Of a DNA stretch of 64,000 nucleotides, positions 50,359 to 61,987 are shown in pieces (the first letter of the stretch is position 1; each line of letters opens with the position of its first letter). Origin of the DNA: Zhongshania sp. (GTDB lineage: Bacteria; Pseudomonadota; Gammaproteobacteria; Pseudomonadales; Spongiibacteraceae). The stretch covers positions 1-64,000 of the forward strand of contig JAGPVP010000083.1 of NCBI GenBank assembly GCA_018066965.1. The letters run 5' to 3'. A program made the position numbers and the translations under genes. The notes under the pieces were generated by a model. It saw nothing but the letters and a program-made list of their open reading frames with translations. It had not been told where the DNA came from and did no database searches.

Positions 50359-52261
50359 TAGCTTCGGCTCCCGCTAACGCGCCCAATACCGGCCCGCTGC
50401 TGTCAGTTTCAGGAACAATCTCTGGCACCGGCTTACCCAATAAATACGCATCAATCACTTTACGCGCCGCCGGCCCTGCAACACTGCCGCCATGTTCACC
50501 GTTTTCAATGACCACTGCCACCGCAATTTGCGGATCGTCTGCGGGTGCAAAGGCGATAAACAAGGCGTGATCTCGGTTGCGAGCATGCAGGGCACTTGAA
50601 TCATATTTTTGCCCCGCGGCAATACCAACGACCTGCGCGGTACCGCTCTTAGCCGCCATGCGGTATGTCAAACCTGCTTTTAAGCCCCGACCGGTTCCTT
50701 GCGCACTGTTCACTACCTGCTCCATAGAATGAGTAACTACGTCCCACTGAGCATTAGAAACATTTTCCATTTTACCTAGTAGTGGTGCCGACGCTACCGG
50801 GCCATCGCCCACGGCTGCCACCAAGCGTGGCGCGCGCAATTCGCCGCGAGAAGCAATAACTGACGTCGCCACTGCCAATTGCAATGGCGTTGCCAACATA
50901 AAGCCCTGGCCGATGCCGACGTTAATCGTTTCGCCTGGATACCAGTGCCCACCCCGAATTTTTTCCTTCCACTCTCGCGACGGCATCAAACCCGCTCGCT
51001 CATTGGTATTATCAATACCCGTTACGTCGCCCAGACCAAAGCGCGTGGCGAAGCTATGTAAGCGATCTATGCCTAACTTATAAGCCAGCTCATAAAAATA
51101 AACATCGCAGGACTGCACCACAGCCTGCTCCAAATTCACCGACGTGCCATGTCCACCACGTTTCCAGTCGCGATACTTACGACTGTCATCTGGCAAACTA
51201 AACCAACCGGGGTCATAAATTCGGGTAGTCGGTGTCACCACGCCGTAATGCAAACCGGCCAGCCCCCATATCGGTTTAATGGTGGATGCCGGTGGATATT
51301 GCCCCTGTAAAGCGCGGTTATACAGAGGCAGATCTGGGTCATTTTGCAGCGCATTGTAGTCCGTCGTACTGATCCCATTAACGAACAAATTGGTGTCGTA
51401 GCCCGGCGCGCTGACCATAGCGATAACGCCACCGGTGCGTGGATTCAGCGCAACAATCGCGCCACGCTGACCTTTTAAAGCCTCGTAAGCAACCTCTTGC
51501 ACATAGGCATCGACACTTAAAGTAATATCGCCACCCGGCAGGGGATCGTGCCGTTCAAGAACACGTAAAATACGGCCGTGAGCATTACTTTCTACGTTTT
51601 GATAACCCACCGTGCCATGCAGTAATTCCTCGTAATATTTTTCGAGACCAATTTTACCAATATGGTGGGTGCCGCTGTAATTGACTGGATCGATAACATC
51701 GACCTCGCGTTCACTAATACGCCCCACATAGCCCAGCATATGAGAAAACAATTCGCCCTGCGGATAATGTCGCACTAGTTGAGCATCAATTTCCACCCCC
51801 GGCACGCGGTAGCGGTTTACCGCCAACTTAGCGATATCTTCATCGCTCACTCGGAATTTTAGAGGCACGGCTTCGTAGGGCCGACGACGGCTTAGGCGTT
51901 TGCGAAACTGCTCTATATCATCGTCGCTAAGGGGAATAATTTCATTGATGACCGCCAAGGTATCATCCAGCGACTGCACCCGCTCCTTCACCACGGTAAG
52001 GGTATAGCTGGGAATATTCTCGGCGAGTAGCAGGCCATTGCGATCAAAAATCAGCCCGCGTTTAGGGGCAATAGGCAATAACTGAATACGATTGCGATCT
52101 GACTGGGTTTTATAAATATCGTAATCTGAAATTTGTAATTGGGAGTAACGACCAACCACAATCATGGTCATGACCAACAATATCAAAATGGATAATGTAA
52201 CGCGGTGACGGTAAACACGACGTTCATAAAAAGTATTTTTCAGCTGCTGGCGTCGTCTCAT
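50351..52261 (-). CDS. mrdA: Penicillin-binding protein 2
   Basis: YPPASTIKPIWGLAGL, AAKSGTAQVVG. Confidence 0.97.
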   Translation of the reverse strand: MRRRQQLKNTFYERRVYRHRVTLSILILLVMTMIVVGRYSQLQISDYDIYKTQSDRNRIQLLPIAPKRGLIFDRNGLLLAENIPSYTLTVVKERVQSLDDTLAVINEIIPLSDDDIEQFRKRLSRRRPYEAVPLKFRVSDEDIAKLAVNRYRVPGVEIDAQLVRHYPQGELFSHMLGYVGRISEREVDVIDPVNYSGTHHIGKIGLEKYYEELLHGTVGYQNVESNAHGRILRVLERHDPLPGGDITLSVDAYVQEVAYEALKGQRGAIVALNPRTGGVIAMVSAPGYDTNLFVNGISTTDYNALQNDPDLPLYNRALQGQYPPASTIKPIWGLAGLHYGVVTPTTRIYDPGWFSLPDDSRKYRDWKRGGHGTSVNLEQAVVQSCDVYFYELAYKLGIDRLHSFATRFGLGDVTGIDNTNERAGLMPSREWKEKIRGGHWYPGETINVGIGQGFMLATPLQLAVATSVIASRGELRAPRLVAAVGDGPVASAPLLGKMENVSNAQWDVVTHSMEQVVNSAQGTGRGLKAGLTYRMAAKSGTAQVVGIAAGQKYDSSALHARNRDHALFIAFAPADDPQIAVAVVIENGEHGGSVAGPAARKVIDAYLLGKPVPEIVPETDSSGPVLGALAGAEANE

Positions 52262-52273
52262 TTCACTCAGCCA

Positions 52274-52741
52274 TTAGCGATGATAGGGATGATTATTGAG
52301 AATAGTCCAAGCGCGGTAAAGCTGCTCGGCAAATATCACCCGCACCAGCGGGTGCGGCAAAGTCATCGCCGACAACGACCACTTCTGTTTTGCTAAAGCC
52401 AAGCATGAGGCACTTAAGCCGTCGGGGCCACCCACCAATATACTGATGTTGTCGCCGTCCATCTGCCAGCTCCGCAGGGCCTCTGACAAACCATCTGTGC
52501 TTACCGCTTTGCCTAACACATCTAAGGCAATGACTTTGTCACCAGCGGGAATTGCCGCTGTCATCGCCTCGCCCTCTTGGGCGATAGCACGACGAATATC
52601 AGTATTCTTGCCCCGTTTAGGCAGGGGCAATTCTTTAATCTCAAAATTAATTTCCGCCGGAAGGCGTTTGCGATATTCCGCTACGCCGTCCTCAACCCAC
52701 GCCGGCATTTTAGTGCCGATGCAAATTAGGCTAACTCTCAT
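52274..52741 (-). CDS. rlmH: 23S rRNA (pseudouridine1915-N3)-methyltransferase RlmH
   Basis: [37 protein letters not shown]. Confidence 0.97.
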   Translation of the reverse strand: MRVSLICIGTKMPAWVEDGVAEYRKRLPAEINFEIKELPLPKRGKNTDIRRAIAQEGEAMTAAIPAGDKVIALDVLGKAVSTDGLSEALRSWQMDGDNISILVGGPDGLSASCLALAKQKWSLSAMTLPHPLVRVIFAEQLYRAWTILNNHPYHR

Positions 52742-53075
52742 CGCTTCCCGGCACAGGAACTTGCCACAAGCGCTCTAGATCGTAGAATAAGCGCGCTTCT
52801 GGCAACATCACATGCACCACAACATCGCCCAAGTCTACCAAGACCCAATCGCCGGTATTCTCACCTTCCATACCCAGCGGCACGATTCCGCGCTTTTTCA
52901 CTTCAACCCAAACATTATCTGCCAGGGATTTTACGTGACGATTAGAGGTGCCACTGCACACCACCATAAAGTCGGTTACGCCGCTCATGTCACGCACATC
53001 TAAGGCCACAATATCGCGACCTTTTACATCTTCAAGCGAGTCGATAACCAGCTTCTTTAGTTGTTCAGCATCCAT
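52731..53075 (-). CDS. rsfS: Ribosomal silencing factor RsfS (start near [10 protein letters not shown])
   Basis: [39 protein letters not shown]. Confidence 0.95.
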   Translation of the reverse strand: MDAEQLKKLVIDSLEDVKGRDIVALDVRDMSGVTDFMVVCSGTSNRHVKSLADNVWVEVKKRGIVPLGMEGENTGDWVLVDLGDVVVHVMLPEARLFYDLERLWQVPVPGSDES

Positions 53076-53100
53076 CAAACAGGAATTCCTATGTCTTACT

Positions 53101-53778
53101 CTATGTATATAAACCGTGTTCAGCGATATAGTCCGCGACAACGTCGGGAACAAGGTAACGAATCGACCTGCCGGAGGCCAGCCGCTGTCTAATATCGGTT
53201 GCCGAAATGGGCAGCTGAATCAGACCTAACTCATAAAAACCACCGGCGCTCACCGCCGTTAACGCACTGGCCTCGGCGACCCGCCGCGCCTCAACAAACT
53301 CTGTCACTGCGATGTTAGCCGCCAAAGGGTAATCTGCCCTGTGCAACAACAGCACATTCGCCAAATCAAACAACGACTGCCAATCCTGCCAACGATGCAA
53401 TTGATTAAACGCATCGCTGCCCATCACCACCGTAAGTGATACGGCCAAACCCAATTCTGCGCGTAAATCACGCAGCGTATCGACCGTATACGACGGCCCA
53501 TCACGCAATAACTCGCGGTCATCGCTACACAGACCTGGCTCACCCGCGATTGCAGCGTTTACCATCGCTAAGCGCTGGCGACTTTCGGCACCAGGCTTGT
53601 CACGTAAAGGGGGGCGATGACTCGGCATTAAGCGCAGCTCATCGACACCCAGCGATTCTTTTATCTCAATTGCCGAACGCAAATGACCGTTGTGCACAGG
53701 GTCAAACGTGCCGCCAAATATCGCGACTGAGCACCCTGTAGTATTTATCCCTGATGTTTGCTGCGACAAGTCTGTCAT
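53101..53778 (-). CDS. nadD: Nicotinate-nucleotide adenylyltransferase
   Basis: [43 protein letters not shown]. Confidence 0.97.
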   Translation of the reverse strand: MTDLSQQTSGINTTGCSVAIFGGTFDPVHNGHLRSAIEIKESLGVDELRLMPSHRPPLRDKPGAESRQRLAMVNAAIAGEPGLCSDDRELLRDGPSYTVDTLRDLRAELGLAVSLTVVMGSDAFNQLHRWQDWQSLFDLANVLLLHRADYPLAANIAVTEFVEARRVAEASALTAVSAGGFYELGLIQLPISATDIRQRLASGRSIRYLVPDVVADYIAEHGLYT

Positions 53779-55113
53779 TTAGCCACGAATATGGCCGTCG
53801 CCTAACACGATATATTTCTGCGAGGTCAGACCTTCTAAACCCACTGGCCCGCGGGCGTGAATCTTGTCAGTCGAAATACCAATTTCAGCACCAAGACCAT
53901 ATTCAAAGCCATCGGCAAAGCGCGTCGAGGCATTAATCATCACTGAGCTTGAATCCACTTCACGCAAAAACCGACGACCCGTGGTGTAATTCTCGGTAAC
54001 AATCGACTCGGTATGACCCGAGCTATATTGGGCAATATGGTCCATCGCCTGCTCTAGTCCAGCGACGACCCGAATAGACAAAATGGGTGCCAGATATTCC
54101 GTCGCCCAATCTTCATCCGTCGCCTCAGCCGCGCCCATCAGAACCTGACGAGTGCGCGGACAGCCGCGCAATTCCACGCCTTTTTCGATCATCGCATCAG
54201 CGATTCTAGGCAATAATTCTTCTGCTCGACTCTCGGCAATAAGCAGGGTTTCCATGGTATTGCAGGTGCCGTAGCGATGGGTCTTGGCATTTAAAGCAAT
54301 ATTAAACGCCTTATCCGCATCGGCTGCGTCATCAATATAGACATGACAAATACCGTCTAGATGCTTAATCACTGTGACGGTGGCGTCGCGCGCAATACGT
54401 TCGATCAGCCCTTTACCGCCGCGTGGCACCACCACATCGACAAATTCTGGCATGGTGATTAATTCACCAACTGCGGCGCGATCAGTGGTTTCTAATACTT
54501 GGACAGCGGTTTCAGGCAAGCCCGCCGCGACCAAGCCTTCACGAATACACAGCGCCAACGCTTGGTTGGAGTGAATCGCCTCAGAACCACCGCGTAAAAT
54601 CGCGGCGTTACCGGATTTCAAACACAGGCTGGCGGCCTCTAAGGTCACATTGGGACGCGACTCATAAATAATACCAATGACGCCAAGCGGCACCCGCATT
54701 TTGCCCACTTGAATGCCGCTGGGCCGATAATTCATATCGCTAATGGCGCCAACTGGGTCGGCCAATGCAGCAACTTGCTGCAAACCTTCGATAATACCGT
54801 CGATGCCTTTAGCATCTAACGCCAAACGATCCATCAGCGCGGGCTCTAAACCATTTGCTTCGCCGGCGGCGAGATCCTTGGCATTAGCGGCAATAATGGC
54901 GTCGCGATGCGCATCAACGGCGGCAGCCATGGCTAACAAGGCGCGATTTTTCACGCCACTGTCGGCAGCGGCAACTGCGCGGGAGGCTTGTCGAGCCTGA
55001 CGGCCCAGCTGACTCATGTATTGTTTAATGTCCATCGACCTTGTCTTCCCCACGCCGCGTGCGTCAAAACACGCGGACTTAATCACTAATATCGTCGTAG
55101 CAAAACGCCACAA
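53779..55113 (-). CDS. proA: Glutamate-5-semialdehyde dehydrogenase (internal start [11 protein letters not shown] likely)
   Basis: [67 protein letters not shown]. Confidence 0.96.
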   Translation of the reverse strand: MWRFATTILVIKSACFDARGVGKTRSMDIKQYMSQLGRQARQASRAVAAADSGVKNRALLAMAAAVDAHRDAIIAANAKDLAAGEANGLEPALMDRLALDAKGIDGIIEGLQQVAALADPVGAISDMNYRPSGIQVGKMRVPLGVIGIIYESRPNVTLEAASLCLKSGNAAILRGGSEAIHSNQALALCIREGLVAAGLPETAVQVLETTDRAAVGELITMPEFVDVVVPRGGKGLIERIARDATVTVIKHLDGICHVYIDDAADADKAFNIALNAKTHRYGTCNTMETLLIAESRAEELLPRIADAMIEKGVELRGCPRTRQVLMGAAEATDEDWATEYLAPILSIRVVAGLEQAMDHIAQYSSGHTESIVTENYTTGRRFLREVDSSSVMINASTRFADGFEYGLGAEIGISTDKIHARGPVGLEGLTSQKYIVLGDGHIRG

Positions 55114-55219
55114 AACGAAAACCGCAGCGAAGAGACTCCGCTGAGGATAAAAAAAGAGGGCTAGTATAACGGATTGGAAATGGTCTCACTATCGACAATA
55201 TCGGTCTGCGGAATTAAGA

Positions 55220-55837
55220 CTAGCTAGCGAGACCGTCAAGAACCTCATGCAAGGCATCTAAACGCCGCAAAGGCTCGTCAATACTCAATAGTTGATATGA
55301 CTGTTCTTCTGGCAAAGGCAAAAGTTGGGCGAGTCGATTAGCTAGGGCACCCGCCTCATCAACATCCAGCACCATACCTAAACGCTGAACATGGGGATGT
55401 TCGCCTAATTGGCTCAATAGCTCGTGCAATTCTTCGCTGCGCGGCGGCAGCGGTTGATCCAACTGCTCGGGCAGCCATTCAATATCGCCCATATACAAGC
55501 CACCATCGGCCTGCCGAGCGTGATTAATTTTAAAACGTCGACCGCCTTCAACCACCACACTTAAAAGACCATCGGCCGTTTGATCCCAGTCGGCAATACG
55601 CGCCTCAGTACCGATTATTGCCAGAGTTGCAGGACGCTCGCCGGGCGACAACACTTCTTTGCCACCCTCGGGCATCCAGACAATACCAAAGCTCGCCTGT
55701 GCTCGCAGCGTATCGCGCACCATGTCTAAATACCGGCGCTCAAAAATCCGCAGCCCCATCCGACCACCAGGAAATAGCACCGTGCGCAGCGGAAACAGCG
55801 GCAACTCAATACTATTATTGGCAACGGCATCTGACAT
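55220..55837 (-). CDS. LON substrate-binding (N-terminal) domain protein
   Basis: ELPLFPLRTVLFPGGRMGLRIFERRYLDMV. Confidence 0.9.
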   Translation of the reverse strand: MSDAVANNSIELPLFPLRTVLFPGGRMGLRIFERRYLDMVRDTLRAQASFGIVWMPEGGKEVLSPGERPATLAIIGTEARIADWDQTADGLLSVVVEGGRRFKINHARQADGGLYMGDIEWLPEQLDQPLPPRSEELHELLSQLGEHPHVQRLGMVLDVDEAGALANRLAQLLPLPEEQSYQLLSIDEPLRRLDALHEVLDGLAS

Positions 55838-58377
55838 CAGCCCTTGTCTCCCGCTTCTGGTCCCAATGGTTTAATCAGTAAAATGAGCTTTGGCAGCAAC
55901 AGCATAGCGCCCAATAAAGCGGCAAGCATCGCGAGTCCAGTCAACAAACCGAAGTAGATACTGGGCGTGAAATTAGACAACGCCAAAATCGAAAAGCCAA
56001 AGACGATAATGATGGAGGTGTAATACATAGCCTTACCGATGCTGGCATGACTGCGGTACATGGCCGCAAGGTAATTGCGATCGTGGGCAAACTCTTCCTT
56101 AAAGCGATGAACATAATGAATGGTGTCATCCACACCAATACCCACGGTAATCGCCGCAATAGTGATGGTCATCATATCTAGTGGTATACCCACCAAACCC
56201 ATACCGCCCAATACCGCGCCTGCAGCAAGCAGGTTTGGGGTCAGCGCGATAAAGGCCAAACTCAAGGAGCGGAACAGCACCACGAACATGGCTAGAATTG
56301 CCACAAACACCGCACTTAAAGTCATAATTTGAGAGGTAAACAGGCTTTGCAGCATATTGTTATACAGCACCAACATACCCGTGAGATGAACCTGCTCTGG
56401 CTCAAAACCCAAGTCGTCAATCAAGTGCGCGCGAATATCGGTTAATAACTGCTGACGGTGCAGCGTGCGACTGGTTTCTTTCACCCGCACACTAATACGT
56501 ACCTGATCGACCTCGGCAGATAAATACGGATCAATCAATATTGACGTAATCGACTCTGGCAGCGAACGCTGAGCTAAGGCCAATTGCAGATCATCAACAT
56601 TGCCCATCACGATCTGCATCACCTCGTAGAAAGTCGCCAGAGACAGCACCTTACCGGTCTCAGGCAAGCCATCAACGTACTCGTGCACTGACTGAATACG
56701 CTTCATACCGGCAACCGTAAACCATTCACTCTGCGACGCGCCCCTGCCACCACCAAAGTCGTCGCCGCCAAAATCATCACCGAAGTCATCGCTAAAATCG
56801 TCGGCAAAATCATTGCTAAAATCATCTGTCGCGGCAGCGGGTTTAGCTGCAACCGGCTTGGCTTTAGGCAAATCTAAAATGATATCTAGCGGAATAGTGC
56901 CACCCAACTCAGAGTCGATAGTCTCCATGCCCTGATAAATTTCAGTGGTGTCATGGAAATAATCAATAAAGCGGTTTTCTACTTTTAGCTGGGTAATCCC
57001 CCACACGCTTAGTATTAGCAAGCCCGCCGAGACAACTAAGATTGTTTTGCCGTAGTGCTCGGTCGCCGCTGCAAAATAGCGAGTAAAGGTAGCTGAATCG
57101 TCATTTCCGCCTTTTTCTTCGCGCGGCTTTAGGATCATAAGTACACAAGGTAAAACGATAAACGTCATCGCCAATGCGGCTAGCACGCCGATCGTCATCA
57201 TCCAACCAAAATCGATGACTGGCCGAATACCACTTACTACTAAAGAAGCAAACGCCACCAAAGTCGTCAATGAAGTGTAAATACAGGGGCGCAGCATTAC
57301 GCCAACCGTTTGGGATACCAAAGTAAATTGATCCGCATTCGGCTGTGCCGCGGCATACTCGCGAAAACGCACTACCAAATGGATGGTGACCGACAGGGTA
57401 ATAATTAGTAGCAAGGCCACGAAATTGGCGGAAATAACCGTTAAATGCCAGTCTAAAAAGCTGAGTAAGCCCAACATAAATGTCACGGTGAGCACGCAGG
57501 TCGACAGCGGTAATAGCATCCAGCGCCAGCTGCGGAAAATAGCGACTAATAGCACAACGATAAAAAGCAAAATACCCGTGCCGAATACACGTAAATCACT
57601 TTTCACAAAGTCGATCATATCCACGGCAATCATCGGCACGCCGCCGAGAAACACAGTCGCATCGCCACGGTAGTCTTTAACGATATCCCGCGCCTTGGCG
57701 ACCAAGTCTGCCTGCCGCTCATGCGCCTCGCTAGTGTAATCGGCAAAGGTTTTCTCAAGCGTAGCGAGCTCGTCGTGTTCTGCGCTACTTAACTCATTAT
57801 TTGCCGCCTTTGCACGCAGTGCATCGCGCTCATTCAGCAATTGGTAATAACGCTCATCGCGCTTGAGGTTAACCTGAATCGCGGTGGTAGTGCCGTCAAC
57901 GCTAGTTAGTAATGATTTATAAATTGGGCTACTCGCCAACTCTCTTTTTACTTGTTCGATATCAATTCCCGGCGTACGCAGAGTCGGAATATCGCCAGCC
58001 GTGACTTGGCTTAGCGACACTCGCGGACTTTGCAGCAAGGGGATATCGAGAATAGAATTCACCGACGAGACGTTGGGCAAGGTTGCCATGCGGCCGCGCA
58101 GCTCATCGAGGGTGTTTAACTGCTCAGGAGCAAAGAGGTCGCCGTTGGGCTGATAAGTGACGAGTAAAAAGTCTTCCGAGCCGTAGCGCTTACTAATTTC
58201 GCGGTAGTACTCCAGCGAGGTGTCGCCCTCTAGCACCAGCGCATCTGCAGACGCGTCCATTTTCATGGAGGGAATATACGTTGCCAACCAGCCTATACCG
58301 ACCAGCAATAACACCATCACCCAGAATGCATTTTTTAAAACAATGCGTTGATACAATGAAAACAGCGCCGCAGCCAT
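55837..58377 (-). CDS. RND/MMPL family transporter
   Basis: 12-TM RND topology; GIGVDDTIHYVHRFKEEF; FARSWRWMLLPL-type region. Confidence 0.92.
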   Translation of the reverse strand: MAAALFSLYQRIVLKNAFWVMVLLLVGIGWLATYIPSMKMDASADALVLEGDTSLEYYREISKRYGSEDFLLVTYQPNGDLFAPEQLNTLDELRGRMATLPNVSSVNSILDIPLLQSPRVSLSQVTAGDIPTLRTPGIDIEQVKRELASSPIYKSLLTSVDGTTTAIQVNLKRDERYYQLLNERDALRAKAANNELSSAEHDELATLEKTFADYTSEAHERQADLVAKARDIVKDYRGDATVFLGGVPMIAVDMIDFVKSDLRVFGTGILLFIVVLLVAIFRSWRWMLLPLSTCVLTVTFMLGLLSFLDWHLTVISANFVALLLIITLSVTIHLVVRFREYAAAQPNADQFTLVSQTVGVMLRPCIYTSLTTLVAFASLVVSGIRPVIDFGWMMTIGVLAALAMTFIVLPCVLMILKPREEKGGNDDSATFTRYFAAATEHYGKTILVVSAGLLILSVWGITQLKVENRFIDYFHDTTEIYQGMETIDSELGGTIPLDIILDLPKAKPVAAKPAAATDDFSNDFADDFSDDFGDDFGGDDFGGGRGASQSEWFTVAGMKRIQSVHEYVDGLPETGKVLSLATFYEVMQIVMGNVDDLQLALAQRSLPESITSILIDPYLSAEVDQVRISVRVKETSRTLHRQQLLTDIRAHLIDDLGFEPEQVHLTGMLVLYNNMLQSLFTSQIMTLSAVFVAILAMFVVLFRSLSLAFIALTPNLLAAGAVLGGMGLVGIPLDMMTITIAAITVGIGVDDTIHYVHRFKEEFAHDRNYLAAMYRSHASIGKAMYYTSIIIVFGFSILALSNFTPSIYFGLLTGLAMLAALLGAMLLLPKLILLIKPLGPEAGDKG

Positions 58378-58473
58378 GCCAAACCCTCAATAAGCCGTTT
58401 CTTACCAGATTGCATATACACGCATCCGGTCCTTTTTTAAAATATTCGCTACTTGCGCAGCCTAAAAACTCAG

Positions 58474-59076
58474 CTACTCGCCCCAACGCGGCAATAAAGT
58501 TTGCTCTATGCCGAGGTGATCGAGAATACGTGCCACCACAAAATCGACCAGATCAGCCACGCTTTGCGGCTGCCGATAAAAGCCCGGCGACGCCGGCATA
58601 ATAGTCGCGCCCATTTGCGTCAAGCTGAGCATGTGTTGCAAATGAATTGCCGATAAGGGCATTTCTCTTGGCACCAGTATAAGCTGGCGGCGCTCTTTGA
58701 GTGCGACATCAGCCGCGCGTTCAATTAAATTATTACTCGCGCCGCAGGCAATGGCAGACAATGTACCCGTACTCGCCGGACACACCACCATTGACGATGG
58801 CGCCCCGCTGCCAGAGGCTACCGGCGCCATCCAATCTTCTGGGCCGTGCACCTTAAGTTGCTCAGGGGTGCAAGAAAAACGCTCACATAAATAAGTTAAC
58901 AAGACACTTGGCCGCGCAGGTAAAGGCTGATCGGTTTCAGTTGCGACAACCAGCAGCGCAGCCTTAGAGATCATAAAGTGCACTTCGCAACCCGCACCGA
59001 GCAAACACTCTAATAAACGCAGACCGTATTGCGCACCCGACGCGCCCGTCATGGCAAGGGTGACTGCCTTCTTCAT
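58474..59076 (-). CDS. ubiX: Flavin prenyltransferase UbiX
   Basis: [61 protein letters not shown]. Confidence 0.96.
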   Translation of the reverse strand: MKKAVTLAMTGASGAQYGLRLLECLLGAGCEVHFMISKAALLVVATETDQPLPARPSVLLTYLCERFSCTPEQLKVHGPEDWMAPVASGSGAPSSMVVCPASTGTLSAIACGASNNLIERAADVALKERRQLILVPREMPLSAIHLQHMLSLTQMGATIMPASPGFYRQPQSVADLVDFVVARILDHLGIEQTLLPRWGE

Positions 59077-60455
59077 TCAGCCTGCTCCCACCGAGCTCGC
59101 AAGGCTTTAATAACGCGCTGATGCACGCCACCAAAGCCGCCATTACTCATAATAACCAAATGATCACCTTCTTTTAGCGACGTCACCAATTCACGCACGC
59201 TCGAATCCAAGTCGGTGCTCAAGCGCGCTGGCACGTGGCTATCAGCAATGACTGAGTCCAAGGACCAATCCAAACCCGGTGGCTGATACCAAATCACCTC
59301 ATCTGCACATGCTGTGGCTGGCGCCAGTCGATCTTTATACACTCCCATACGCATGGTATTGGATCGCGGTTCAATCAGCGCCACAATTCGCCCGCTATTC
59401 ACCCGTCCCCTCAAGCCCTCTAAGGTAGTCGCTATTGCTGTGGGGTGGTGCGCAAAATCATCATAAACCGCGATACCGGCAACCGTAGCTAATAATTCCA
59501 TGCGCCGTTTTACGCCGCGAAACTGACACAGTGCGGTGATGCCGTCTTTTGGTTGCACGCCAATATGATGCGCCGCAGCAAGTGTTACCAGCGCATTGCT
59601 AATATTGTGGGCGCCGGTATGTGACCACGTTACCCGCCCCTGCAACAACCCCCTATAAAATACATCAAAAATAGAGAAATCATCGCTTTGCGCTTCGGCC
59701 TGCCAGTCGGCAAGCTGGCCTCGATGACTGCTCACCTTCTCGACCTCACTCCAACAGCCCATTTCAAGCACTGCATCCAATGCCGGCTCGGAGGCAGGCA
59801 CAATAATGCGACCAATCGCAGGCACTGTGCGCACCAAATGGTGAAACTGACGCTGAATAGCCGCCAAATCATCAAAAATATCGGCGTGATCAAATTCTAA
59901 GTTATTGAGAATGGCAGTATAAGGACGGTAATGAACAAACTTAGAGCGCTTATCAAAAAAGGCGCTGTCATACTCATCCGCCTCAATAACAAAGAAGTCA
60001 GTCCCACCAAGACGAGCAGATAAACCGAAATCACCCGGCACCCCACCAATCAAAAATCCTGGCTGAAAACCGCAATCTTCCAGCACCCACGCCAACATAC
60101 TGCTAGTCGTAGTTTTGCCGTGAGTACCCGCGCACGCTAACACCCAGCGGCTTTGCAAGACATTATCGCTCAGCCACTGGGGGCCAGAGGTATAGGGAAT
60201 ACCTCGGTTCAAAACGTGCTCTACCGCGGGATTACCCCGCGACATGGCATTGCCAATAATGACGAGATCAGGCTCAGGAGATAAATGCGCAGGATCGTAG
60301 CCTTCCATCAGGGTAATGCCCTGCGCTTCAAGCTGGGTGCTCATTGGCGGATACACATTGGCATCAGAGCCCGTAACGGTATGCCCCAATTCCCGCGCGA
60401 GAATGGCCAAGCCGCCCATAAACGTACCGCAAATACCCAATATATGTAGGTGCAT
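59073..60455 (-). CDS. mpl: UDP-N-acetylmuramate:L-alanyl-gamma-D-glutamyl-meso-diaminopimelate ligase
   Basis: [60 protein letters not shown]. Confidence 0.97.
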   Translation of the reverse strand: MHLHILGICGTFMGGLAILARELGHTVTGSDANVYPPMSTQLEAQGITLMEGYDPAHLSPEPDLVIIGNAMSRGNPAVEHVLNRGIPYTSGPQWLSDNVLQSRWVLACAGTHGKTTTSSMLAWVLEDCGFQPGFLIGGVPGDFGLSARLGGTDFFVIEADEYDSAFFDKRSKFVHYRPYTAILNNLEFDHADIFDDLAAIQRQFHHLVRTVPAIGRIIVPASEPALDAVLEMGCWSEVEKVSSHRGQLADWQAEAQSDDFSIFDVFYRGLLQGRVTWSHTGAHNISNALVTLAAAHHIGVQPKDGITALCQFRGVKRRMELLATVAGIAVYDDFAHHPTAIATTLEGLRGRVNSGRIVALIEPRSNTMRMGVYKDRLAPATACADEVIWYQPPGLDWSLDSVIADSHVPARLSTDLDSSVRELVTSLKEGDHLVIMSNGGFGGVHQRVIKALRARWEQAE

Positions 60456-60465
60456 AAATTAAAAC

Positions 60466-60489
60466 GCCACACAGAAAATTCTGTGTGGC
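60466..60489 (-). terminator. 11-bp hairpin GCCACACAGAA/TTCTGTGTGGC between porin gene and mpl
   Basis: Perfect stem; followed on the - strand by GTTTTAATTT, 10 nt before the mpl ATG. Confidence 0.7.
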
Positions 60490-60550
60490 ATGGTATCACC
60501 GCTATCGCGCCAGCTCTACGCTAACGCGGTGGTCTTAACAAAGTGAAGGC

Positions 60551-61798
60551 TTAGAAGTTTGCGCTAAAGCTTAGCCAAAGCTTTTGAGTGTCAACCAAGT
60601 TTAAACCGCCGCCGTTAAACGGACTGGAATCACCGGCACTGTAGCTGGCATAACGCAATTCAGCAGAGTACGGCCCCCAGCCTTTACCCACAAATCCCCC
60701 AAATTCAGAACCGAGATCGCTGCTGCCAGCGGCGTTATCCTGATCGGAGCTAAAGTCATGGTAGGCCAGCTGCCAAGTTATTCCATATGCAGCACCAGAA
60801 ACCGTCAAGTAGGCGTCGTTAAGGCCCTCACTAATATTACCCAAGCCCTTGTTCACAAAATTATCTGCCCAGCCTTGGAACTTAAACAGCGTTGCTAAAG
60901 GTGTAATGAAAAACCCATCGTCGTCTGCGCTTAAGGCTTCATAACCCAGCCCAATCACCACTGGCGCTACCTTAATGTTTGCCTCGGCTAGCATATAGTC
61001 CGCAGTGTAATCCGCGGGATTGTCCCCGGCACTTTCCTGGGTCGCATACTCAAGGTTATACGCGACGATGCCAGCCTTACCCTGCCAGCGCACACCATAG
61101 GTATCTGTGTCCATGCGCTTAAAACCAGCAAAGTTGTCGTCGGTTTCCAGCAAATAGGCGTAGCCCGTTAAACTACCGGCAGTAAAGGTGTAATTGGCGT
61201 TGATTAAATGCGAATCCATCTCGGTATCGCCTACTACGCTATCTTCTCCAAAAATACGATTCACATTTGAAATATGAGCGTAAGTAAACTTGAGCTTATC
61301 AATACTGCTATTCGCAACGGTAAACGCATCATAGGTTTGTTCATTTTGACGCCAACCAACGTGCCCCACAAAACGGTGATTATCTAAAGTTAAACGCTGG
61401 CGCCCGTATTTAAATTCCGTATCCCAATTTTTGTAGGCCACAAATACTTGATTCACTTCCGTGCCAACGGGGTCTGCTATCAAAGGCTCGGAAACATTGC
61501 CATTAACTCCGTCGTTTGAACTACCCGTGAAATTACTCACGTCGTCCATTTCGATAAAACCGGAGAAACCCTGATACGTATCAGTTTTAAAGTTCAGACG
61601 TGTCCGCAGCGTTACCGCACTACCGGTATTTTCTCCGGCGGCCATATCTTCCGTTACTGACTCATAACGCAAACGCAAATCCAAATGCACTTCACCACCA
61701 GAAAATGCCTCATTACATGACTCAGCTGCAAGAGCAGTTTTGGTGCTACACAACGCACAGATAATGAGCAGTACTCGCGGAGAGTTACCAATATTCAT
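60551..61798 (-). CDS. Outer-membrane porin of the alginate-export (AlgE-like) family
   Basis: Signal peptide; GGEVHLDLRLRYESVTEDMAAGENTGSAVTLRTRLNFKTDTYQGFSGFIEMDDV; C-terminal Phe (LWLSFSANF). Confidence 0.82.
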   Translation of the reverse strand: MNIGNSPRVLLIICALCSTKTALAAESCNEAFSGGEVHLDLRLRYESVTEDMAAGENTGSAVTLRTRLNFKTDTYQGFSGFIEMDDVSNFTGSSNDGVNGNVSEPLIADPVGTEVNQVFVAYKNWDTEFKYGRQRLTLDNHRFVGHVGWRQNEQTYDAFTVANSSIDKLKFTYAHISNVNRIFGEDSVVGDTEMDSHLINANYTFTAGSLTGYAYLLETDDNFAGFKRMDTDTYGVRWQGKAGIVAYNLEYATQESAGDNPADYTADYMLAEANIKVAPVVIGLGYEALSADDDGFFITPLATLFKFQGWADNFVNKGLGNISEGLNDAYLTVSGAAYGITWQLAYHDFSSDQDNAAGSSDLGSEFGGFVGKGWGPYSAELRYASYSAGDSSPFNGGGLNLVDTQKLWLSFSANF

Positions 61799-61888
61799 AA
61801 ACACCTCAGAATTAAGTAGTCTTTCGCGCCATTATGTTGCGAGGTATCGCAAACCACTTGCTGTAAATAACTGGCACGCAGACGCAAA

Positions 61889-61904
61889 AGCAAAGAGGGG
61901 GCCA
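61889..61904 (-). promoter_or_regulatory. Predicted sigma-54 promoter TGGCCCC-CTCT-TTGCT upstream of the porin
   Basis: 10 of 12 positions of TGGCACG-N4-TTGCW, with exact GG-N10-GC spacing. Confidence 0.6.
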
Positions 61905-61987
61905 AAATTGAAAAATATGTGCAACTAAATATTTAACACTTTAATATCAAATAGTTACAACTAAAAGATTCACACAAAATCATAATA

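Noticed and set aside
61872-61887. + strand TGGCACG resembling a sigma-54 -24 element
   Set aside because: The nearest GC is one base short of the required spacing (9 instead of 10 between GG and GC), and no + strand gene follows.
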